Assembly: GCA_964550025.1 (NCBI GenBank)
Contig: CAZJYI010000260.1
Coordinates: forward strand, 1-10,659
DNA: 10,659 bases
Direction of reading: 5' to 3'
Source: CAZJYI01 sp964550025
GTDB taxonomy: Bacteria; Verrucomicrobiota; Kiritimatiellia; UBA8416; CAYOBW01
Shown: positions 1 to 7,600 of the stretch, in pieces
Numbering within the stretch: position 1 is the stretch's first letter
Layout of the letters: each line of letters opens with the position of its first letter
Notes under the pieces: model-generated
The model's database searches: none
What the model saw: only the letters and a program-made list of their open reading frames with translations
What the model was told of the DNA's origin: nothing
Made by a program: the position numbers and the translations under genes

Positions 1-258
1 GAAGAGGGGTGCCTGCTCGGGATATTCACCGACGGCGACCTGCGGCGCCACATGACGGAGGACGCGCACCTGATCGAGTCGGCCGTGGCCGATTCAATGA
101 CACCGTCCCCCATCACGGTGAAGCCCGACATGCTGGCCGCCGACGTCCTGCGCATCTTCGAGGATCACAACATCGACGACCTGGCCGTCGTGGACGACGA
201 CAACCGCCTCGTCGGCGCCATCGACATCCAGGACCTGCCGAAGCTGAAGATCATGTAG
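1..258 (+). CDS. kdsD: Arabinose-5-phosphate isomerase, C-terminal CBS part (5' truncated)
   Basis: The last 85 codons of a gene that enters from the left edge. The KdsD/KpsF/GutQ family converts D-ribulose 5-phosphate to D-arabinose 5-phosphate, the first step towards Kdo for lipopolysaccharide or capsule, in the cytoplasm. The visible part starts in the end of the first CBS domain, with the family signature GIFTDGDLRR at residues 7-16 of the fragment. The second CBS domain follows, from VADSMTPSPITVKP through LAVVDDDNRLVGAIDIQDL. The protein ends LKIM and stops with TAG at 256-258, the usual end point for the family shortly after the last CBS strand. The catalytic SIS domain lies outside the window, so activity cannot be judged. 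The gene converges on the sugar kinase. The family call is secure; choosing between kdsD and its paralogues kpsF and gutQ is less so. Confidence 0.88.
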   Translation, partial: EEGCLLGIFTDGDLRRHMTEDAHLIESAVADSMTPSPITVKPDMLAADVLRIFEDHNIDDLAVVDDDNRLVGAIDIQDLPKLKIM

Positions 259-430
259 GCAGGGGGAAACCGCAGAATGATGAACACTGAGTAATGAATG
301 CTGAAGTGCGAGGTCTGTCTCCGCTCGTGCCCCTCCCCTCTCACTTCGACATTGAGCATTCAGTGTTCAATATTCGACATTTGCCTTCCCCGGAACCGCA
401 CACCCGCTCAAACCGGAGTACAGGAGCGGA
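259..430. other. Convergent intergenic region
   Basis: This 172-bp gap separates the 3' ends of the isomerase and the sugar kinase. It contains no credible gene: the short frames crossing it have no ribosome binding site and no recognisable protein. The main content is the inverted repeat at 275-377. Because both flanking genes run into the gap, any fold here could act as a bidirectional 3' end, but no run of T follows either arm, so a classical intrinsic terminator is not shown. Confidence 0.7.
275..377. repeat. Imperfect inverted repeat with heptad arms
   Basis: The left arm at about 275-316 reads as successive 7-mers: GAATGAT, GAACACT, GAGTAAT, GAATGCT, GAAGTGC, GAGGTCT. The right arm at about 338-377, read on the minus strand, gives GAATATT, GAACACT, GAATGCT, then CAATGTC and GAAGTG. 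Aligned without gaps over 40 bases, the arms agree at about 30 positions and keep the same 7-base register. The spacer of roughly 20 bases is pyrimidine-rich. The AT-rich arms contrast with the GC-rich genes on both sides. It may be a member of a dispersed intergenic repeat family or a transcript-end fold. I cannot say which from one copy. Confidence 0.75.
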
Positions 431-1510
431 CTACCTCTTCACCCGCGCATTCCCCTCCCAAATACTCCACACCTGGTCCTCGTCGGCAGGTTGCGCGTAG
501 TCGACTTCGAGGGTGGCGACCAGGGTGCCGCTCGCCCAGCCGAACCGGATCCACTTCTCCGGATCCCAGCCCTTGAGGATGGCATAGAGAAAGCCGCCCA
601 CGAAGCCGTCACCGCCTCCGATGCGGTCGAGCACGCCGATCTCACGGGGCTCGATCACGTGCCAGTTGCCGTCCTCGTGCACAATCGCGCCCCACCGGTG
701 ACAACCCACGTTGACGACCTCGCGCAGCGTCGTGGCGAACGCCGTGGCGTTGGGGTAGGTCTCCTTCACCCGCTCGATCATGCCTTTGAAGCTCTCGATC
801 TTGGCCGCGAGGTCCTTGCCGCCCGCCTCGGGACCTTCGATGCCGAGGCAGAGCTGGAAGTCCTCCTCGTTGCCGATGAGGATGTCGGACACGCCGGCGA
901 TCTCCGCGAAGATCTCGTGCAGCTCCTGCTCGCGTCCCTTCCAGAAGGAGGCGCGATGATTGAGATCGAAGGAAATGCGCGTGCCGTGCTTCTTGGCCGC
1001 ACGGGCAATACTCAGACAGAAAGTCCCCGTCTGCGGAGACAGTGCCGCGAACAGGCCGGAGAGATGCACAACCTGCACGCCTTCTTCTCCAAAAATCCTC
1101 TCCAGGTCGAAGTCATCCACGCTCAACGTGCGTGCGACTTCGCCGGCGCGGTCGTTGTGTACGCGCGGGCCGCGCGAGCCGTAGCCGCTGTCGGCGAGGT
1201 TGAACTGGTGGCGGTGCCCCCACGGGCCGCCCTGGTCCAGCTCCGGCCCCTCGACGTCGATGTGCCGCCGCCCGAGGTCGTCCCTGATCAGCCGCGAGAT
1301 CGGGCTGCCCTTGACGAACGCCGTAAGGACCTTCACCGGCAACCCCAGGAACGACGACGTACTCACCACGTTCGACTCCGCACTCGTCACCTGGAGCTTG
1401 AACGTGTCGCTACAATGGAAAGGCTGTCCGTTCGGCGGCGTCAGGCGCACCCCCATACTCGTGGGAACCAGAAGGGCGTATTTGCAGTCCGTGCGGAGTT
1501 CGATGCTCAT
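431..1510 (-). CDS. kdgK: PfkB-family sugar kinase, probably 2-keto-3-deoxygluconate kinase
   Basis: A complete 359-residue cytoplasmic kinase of the PfkB/ribokinase family, close to the usual length. The diagnostic second PfkB signature is DRIGGGDGFVGGFLYA at residues 295-310. GGGD stands where the common GAGD forms the anion hole, and D301 is the expected catalytic base. DLNHR at 182-186 and NEED at 214-217 match the sugar-acid kinase branch, where the DxNxR arginine helps bind the substrate carboxylate, so phosphorylation of 2-keto-3-deoxygluconate to KDPG is the best guess. The start ATG at 1508-1510 follows an AAGGAG ribosome binding site 10 bases upstream. The gene lies 114 bp downstream of the giant secreted-protein gene on the same strand and converges on the isomerase gene. 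Kinase fold is near certain. Substrate is inferred; fructokinase or another sugar-acid kinase remains possible. Confidence 0.82.
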   Translation of the reverse strand: MSIELRTDCKYALLVPTSMGVRLTPPNGQPFHCSDTFKLQVTSAESNVVSTSSFLGLPVKVLTAFVKGSPISRLIRDDLGRRHIDVEGPELDQGGPWGHRHQFNLADSGYGSRGPRVHNDRAGEVARTLSVDDFDLERIFGEEGVQVVHLSGLFAALSPQTGTFCLSIARAAKKHGTRISFDLNHRASFWKGREQELHEIFAEIAGVSDILIGNEEDFQLCLGIEGPEAGGKDLAAKIESFKGMIERVKETYPNATAFATTLREVVNVGCHRWGAIVHEDGNWHVIEPREIGVLDRIGGGDGFVGGFLYAILKGWDPEKWIRFGWASGTLVATLEVDYAQPADEDQVWSIWEGNARVKR

Positions 1511-1624
1511 TGTCTGTCCTCTCCTTTGTTGCTGAAGCGCCTATCCTCCACTATGCGGCCCGTTTTCTCAACCCCGGAAATCCGGAAATCTTCACGCGCG
1601 GCGCTTCGCGTCGCACGACCGGCG
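1511..1624 (-). other. Intergenic gap between the giant gene and the sugar kinase
   Basis: A 114-bp gap on the transcribed minus strand. It holds a perfect tandem pair of an 8-mer (plus strand CCGGAAAT at 1574-1581 and 1582-1589) and small GC-rich stems. One is ACGCG/CGCGT with an 8-base loop. Another is GGCGC-CGTA-GCGCC at 1621-1634, which overlaps the stop codon of the giant gene. None is followed by a T run, so a strong intrinsic terminator is not supported, and I found no convincing -35/-10 pair for the kinase. Readthrough from the giant gene is therefore possible. Confidence 0.5.
1521..1526 (-). promoter_or_regulatory. Ribosome binding site of the sugar kinase
   Basis: On the minus strand the sequence reads AAGGAG, a near-complete Shine-Dalgarno match, 10 bases before the ATG at 1510. 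It fixes the kinase start and shows that translation of the kinase does not depend on coupling to the upstream giant gene, whose stop codon is 114 bp away. Confidence 0.8.
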
Positions 1625-4600
1625 CTACGGCGCCACGTACGGAACGATGACCCGGTAGTAGCGGGACGTGGCGGAGCCACCGGCGTCGAGCGCGCTGTTC
1701 ATCGGCCCGTGGACGCGATCGCCGAGGTCCCGCCACGCGGCGACCGGAACCAGGTTCGACGCCGTCTGAACCTGGTAGACGATGTTGGACTGAGCGTTCC
1801 AGAAGACACGCCGCTCCCGTCCTTCATCCCCAACCTGCACGTCGATGAAGGCAATTCCTCCCGAGGGAGCCGGCTGATAAACCATCACCCGGTAATCCTC
1901 GACTTCACCGTCGGCGGCCGGACCGGACGGCCCAAGTCCGCCGCCGCTGCTCAGCCGGAAGCGGGCATACGTCACCCCCGGCTCCACCCGCGCGACAATG
2001 GGGATGGAGACGTCATTGGTCCCTCCTGACAGGCCGTGTCCGCTGAGCACCTGGTCCTCGGGATCATCCCAACTCCCGTCGGCGCCAAAGTCGATCCACG
2101 CGTCGAGCTTGCCGCCGTTCGGTCCGGCCACAACGCTTGCGGCGGCCGTCCGCCCGGCAACGATTCTTCCCTCGAATTGCACCCCGTCATCGTCATCGAA
2201 GTTCGGTTCGGGGTTCCCTGCGCCCAGGTCGCTGTCATCCCCCAGTGCTTCGTCGTCGGGCTGCCCGTCGGGCTCGCCGTCTATGCCCGAGCCGAGATAT
2301 GATCCCGGCACGATTGCGTGCCAGGCGCCGTTACTGACGGCGAGAACGGGATACCCCGTGGCGGCTGCATCACCGTAGTCGTGGACCATATCGTCTTCGA
2401 GGGCACGAACCTCGAACGCAAGGTCGAGCGCGCCCGGCGCAGGCGAATCCGGCACGTCGGCCCAGGTCCCGCTGTCGGCGTCCCACCACAGGGCATCGGA
2501 GCCGTAAGAATCCGCCCCCGAGCTGCGCCAGGACCAGGTACCGTCCACCGTGAGGACGGACATGCTGAGCCAGTAGCGGGTGTTGTCGTCCGCGAAGAAC
2601 GCCTGGTCCACGGGTATGGACACGTCGCACCGGAAGTGGCGTTCGGCGTTGGCGTGTCGAACGGGACGCCCACTTTCGCTCGTAAGCGTTACTTCCGTCA
2701 GGGAGAACGCGCGCCGCAAACCGGTCCACAGGACCTCGCCGGGGCTCTCTTCGTTGTCGGCGTAGATCCTGAGCACCACCCCCGTCACCATTCCCACGAT
2801 GTTGCTTTCCCAGGCGCCCCAGAAGGAAATCTGCGTGATGTCTCCCCCCATACTGAGAAAATCGTCCAGCAGAATGCCGGAAATGGGGGCCGCCAGATTC
2901 CAACCCGACACGCCGGGATGCTGCGCGTAGTGCATGGCGTGCCCGGCCGTCGACGGGTACTCGTAACACCCGATGTCGACCCCGTCGCCGATGGCGCGGT
3001 CGTGCCCGTCCAGATCGGTCGCGTCGACGACCGCCGCCGTGTGACCGACGTCGATGCACGGTGACCCCGGTGCCAGGTGGTAATCGCCTGCCACCAAGCT
3101 CACGAAGTTCGGTTCCTCGTTGATGTTGCCGTTCGACCCGTGTGTCACGTCGGGGCAGCAGGAATACCGGACGGACAGCGTTCCGCCGATGTTCGGATTG
3201 GCGCCCCCGACAGCAGTGTTCCCATAGATGATGCAGTTGCTGACGGAGCCGCCGTTCGCGTAGACACCGCCTCCGCCGAAATTCCCGGCGCGGTTGCTGA
3301 CAACGGTACAGTTGACCAGCGCCCCGCCCTGTTGCGCAGCACTACCGCCTCCCTTTTGAATCGCCACGTTGCCGGACAGGAGACAACTGCTAACCATGCC
3401 ACCCTTGTAGCAGTAGACGCCGCCGCCCCATTGTTGCGCCTCGTTGCCGGACAGGACGCAGTTCGCGATCCGCCCGCCACCGACCAGGTACGCGCCTCCG
3501 CCGCTTTCCTCCGGTGAATTGAACGTATCGGTGTGGCCCTGGTTGAGCGTGAACCCCTCGAGCGAGGCCCCGTCGCCGACAAAGGCGCAACGGACGGCAC
3601 TCGCCCCGGCGGGCCCCGCACCGAGAATGGTCGCGTACTCGGGCCCGTTCACGCTCTGCACCGTCACACCATTCGTAATGCAGACCCGGTTCGTCAGCGT
3701 CCGCGTGAAGTGCTGGCTGCGTGGTCCGACCCTCCCGCCGACCGCATACACGCCGTTGCTCACCAGCACCGTGTCGCCCTCCATGGCAACATCGACGGCA
3801 TCCTGGATGACGTGCGCCGCCGTGGCCCAGCTTGTGTAGGGATAGGTGTCGCTCCCGTACGGGGAGACGTAGTGAGCCGGGGTCGGACGCAGGTGCTCCG
3901 GCACGTGCTCGTAGCACCCCATGTCAACCGTGCCGCCGACAATACGGGGTCCGCCGTCCAAATCCACGTCGACTTGGACGACACCATTCGCCCCGGCGTT
4001 GATACATGGCGACGCGCCCTGCAGGTGATAGTCGTACGCGGCAGGGTTCACGAAGTCCGGCGCCTTGTTGATATTGCCGTTCACCCCGTTCGTGAGACCC
4101 GGACTGCACGAGTTCGCAACCACGATGTAGTTGCCTGACAGGTCGTCGCCCCCGCCCGTGTTGTAGTAGACGATGCAATTGCGGTACCGGGCCGCACTGA
4201 AAGCCGCACAGCCCGATCCGTCGGACGCGCTATTGCCGCTGACCGTGCAGTTGTTCATATACCCGCCGAGATCGTGAAACGTGCCGCCGCCCGTCCCGGC
4301 CGTGTTGCCGACAAACAGGCAGTTGTTCAACACACTGCCGGACGTGCCGTGGGCACCGCCGCCCTCCCCCGTGGCGACATTATCGACGAACCAGCAGTTG
4401 TTCAGCGTACTGCTCAGGTAGCAATACGCGCCACCGCCGCGCTCCGCCGAGTTGCCGACGAACACGCAGTTGGAGACGGCCTGCGAGACCTCCCAACACG
4501 TCATGCCGCCGCCCAGAACGGCGGAGTTGCCGATCATGACACAGTCGGACGCCGTGTTCCCTTTCTCCGCCAGGACACCGCCGCCAATCGAGGCCTCGGT

Positions 4601-7600
4601 GCTCGTAGCGGTCGTATACCCGTTGGTCAGCGAGAAGCCGCTGAGCTTCGCCCCCGCGTTCTCCACCAGGTGTACGCAACGCACGGCATTCGTGCCGAGA
4701 CCGCCGGTCTGTGGATCGGCCGCACCCGCAATCCATGTTTCGTCCGCACCGTTGACGCTGGACACGACGACCGCGGCGGTGACGCACACGCGACTCAGTG
4801 TCGACGTGAGGCTCCCGCACCCCGCGTCGTACCAACCGTTGGTCACCAGCACCGTGTCCCCGGCCGAAGCCGCGTCCACGGCATACTGGATCACTCGTGC
4901 GGCCGTGGCCCAGTTCGTGTAGGGCCAGGTGTTGCCGCCGACCGTAGAGACATAGTGGACCGGAGACAGCCCCGTGTCGACGAGCACCGTCTCGTAGGCG
5001 CCAAGGTCCACCTCGCCGCCTATGACGCGCAACCCCGCCAGGATGTCCATGGGCAACGGCTCGGTAGAGTCGCCGTCCGCGTCAACATCGCTGGAATCCG
5101 CGGGCAAGCCTGATGTGTCGCCCGCGTTCGCGCCGGGCGACCCCGCCCGCAGCCGCAACCCGTCGTCCGCTGTGAGCCAGAGACCGTCCAGCCCGGCGGG
5201 TCGACGCGGGTCGGCATAGAGCGGGTTGGCGGTAATAACCTCCGTCCCCCCCGTCCAGCCGCCCTCGACCACGCAGTAGGCCACATGCACCTGCGCGGTG
5301 TCAGCGGCGTAGAGCGCCGGTCCCGCCGCCGCCGTGTTCCCCCACAGCACGCTGCCTCTCACGGCGAGGTCACCTCCCCAGCCATTGGCCAGGCCGCCGC
5401 CATTGCCGGTCGCCGCGTTGCCGGCGAATGTACACTGGTCCAGTCGCGAGGTGCAGGACGAGTCGTTCAGCAACCCGCCGCCGTCCGTGGCGGAATTGCC
5501 GCTGAACACGCTGTTGACGATGGTCGGCGACGATGTCACCGCGTTGTACAGACCCCCACCCCACGTCGTGGCCGTGTTACCGGCGAACACGCAGCCGACC
5601 AGTGCCGGCGACGCCGCCCGGTTCGCGATCCCGCCGCCTGACTTCGCCGCGTTCCCCAGCAAGACGCACCGCGTCAGCGAGGGCGACGCCCCGTTGTTGC
5701 GCATGCCCCCGCCGTACCCGTGATCACCGCCGCCGTCTGCGTTGCCCGCCGCGATGGTCACACCGTCCAAAACGGCACCCGCACCCAGCGCGGCGCCGTC
5801 CGGGTGGTGGAAGACGTGATAGGCGTTGTCATCAGGGTCCTTCGGGATGCCCAGGTCGGCGGAGAAAACCGTGGGGAACCGCCCGGGGTCGCGCTCCGGC
5901 ATCCCGGGATTGCCGCTCGCGGGAAAACCGCCGTACACGCGCACGCTATTCCGCAGGGCAAAGTGCTGCTCGCGCGCACCACTCCCGCCGTTGGGATGCG
6001 AGTTGGGCAGAAACGTCCCGGCCGCGATCCACACCTGTCCCCCACCCGCGGCAGCAATGGCCTCGATCGCGGCCTGCGGGTCACCGGCGGCGCGCGCCCA
6101 GGATGTCCCGTTGTCGTCCCCCCCCTCGCATACGTAGCAGATGTCGTCGGCAGAGAACGCCGGCCCGTACTGTGCGGTCGTGTCAATGTCCCCGGTAATG
6201 TCGCCGAACGGAACGTCCCACCCGGTGAGCGCCCAGCCCAGATCGGTCCGCAGTACGGGTGCGATCGCCGCCCCATGGTGTTCGATGGTCTGTGTCAGTG
6301 CGCCGCCGCCAACGTTCGTCCCGTGTGCGCCAAGATGGAACCGCACGGTGTGTGTTTCGGGCACCAGTCGTTCGTAGGCCCCCATGTCCGGACGCACACC
6401 CAATTGCCGCGCCGCCTCGCGGATGTCGAGCGGCAGGATCTCCGCGGTATTCCCATCCGCGTCTGCGTCGTTCAGATCGTAGAGAACGCACTCGGCGCCC
6501 GTGTTCACGCCGGGCGACACGCCCCGCAGACGCAACCCGTCGTCATCCGTGAACCAATCGTTGTCGCCACCGGTCGGGTTGCCCACATCCTCGAAAAGCG
6601 GGTTCACGTCCAGCACGGTGTTCCCACCGCTGAAACCGCCCTCGATGATGCAGTGCGAGACCGTCGAGCTCGACGCGAGACTGAAGAAACTCCCACCGCT
6701 GTTGGACCACAGGACACAATTCGTCAGGCTGTGCGACACATTCCACCCGTAGACTCCCCCGCCCGACGAAGCCGAGTTCCCGACCAATGTGCAGTAGGCC
6801 AGCAAAGCGGCCACGTCGCCATAGTTGTGCATGGCGCCGCCGTTGCGACTCGCTTCGTTGTCGTAAAAGACACAGTTGACCACGGAAGGCGCCGCGTACG
6901 TCTCATTGCCCATCCCTGCCCCGTCGTCTGCCCGACAGTCATGGAACACGCAGGAGACAAGCGAAGGGGCGGCCCCGGCGTTCCACATGCCGCCGCCCTC
7001 GTGGTTCGCACTGTTGTCGTCGAACAGGCATCGTGTCAGCATCGCCATCCCACCCTCGTTGGCCATGCCGCCGCCATGGTCGGCCGTGTTACCGTCGAAC
7101 AGACACCCACGAAGTATCGGCGTTGCCATGATGTTCGCCATGCCGCCGCCGCGATCCGCTTCGTTGGCCTCGAACACGCAATTGGTGAACGTGGGAGCCC
7201 CTTCGAGATTGTACACTCCGCCGCCCCTGTCGGCGGTGTTGCCAATGAACCGGCAAAACCGCAGCATTGGCGACGAGCCGCCGCCATTGTAGAGCCCGCC
7301 GCCGTACATTGCGCTGTTGGTCGCGAAGACACAGGACCGGAGTGTCGGGGAAGCGCGGTCGTTGAACATGCCGCCGCCCAGATCGGTCCACGAACGGCTG
7401 CCGGTGGCGTTGCCGCCCGTGATCGTGACACCATCAAGGACAGCGCTGTCATCGAGTTCCCAGTTCCAGAAGACGTGCTGCGTGCCGTCACAGATCGTCC
7501 GGTGATCGCTTGGCCTGCGTGCCCCCATCCCCGGTGTGCCCTCGGCCGGAAAGCCTCCGTACACGGTCACGCTGTTGCGCAAAGAGAAGTGGTTGGGACC

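Noticed and set aside
9..290. A 93-codon plus-strand frame at the left edge
   Set aside because: It overlaps the isomerase in another frame. The isomerase frame carries clear CBS motifs, while this one is Arg/Pro/His-rich low complexity.
1511..1634. Intrinsic terminator after the giant gene
   Set aside because: Short GC stems exist, including one over the stop codon, but no T run follows on the minus strand, so I did not list a terminator.
491..2029. A 512-codon open frame on the plus strand
   Set aside because: It is antisense to the sugar kinase and to the C-terminal end of the giant gene, both supported by strong family motifs. The translation is low-complexity Arg/Ala/Val and has no ribosome binding site.
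1628..2400. Autotransporter (Pmp-like) translocator barrel at the C-terminus
   Set aside because: Pmp-type coils suggest one, but the C-terminus holds DUF7901-like, GEVED and a short beta domain. No 250-300-residue amphipathic barrel ending in an aromatic residue is present; the protein ends in VAP.
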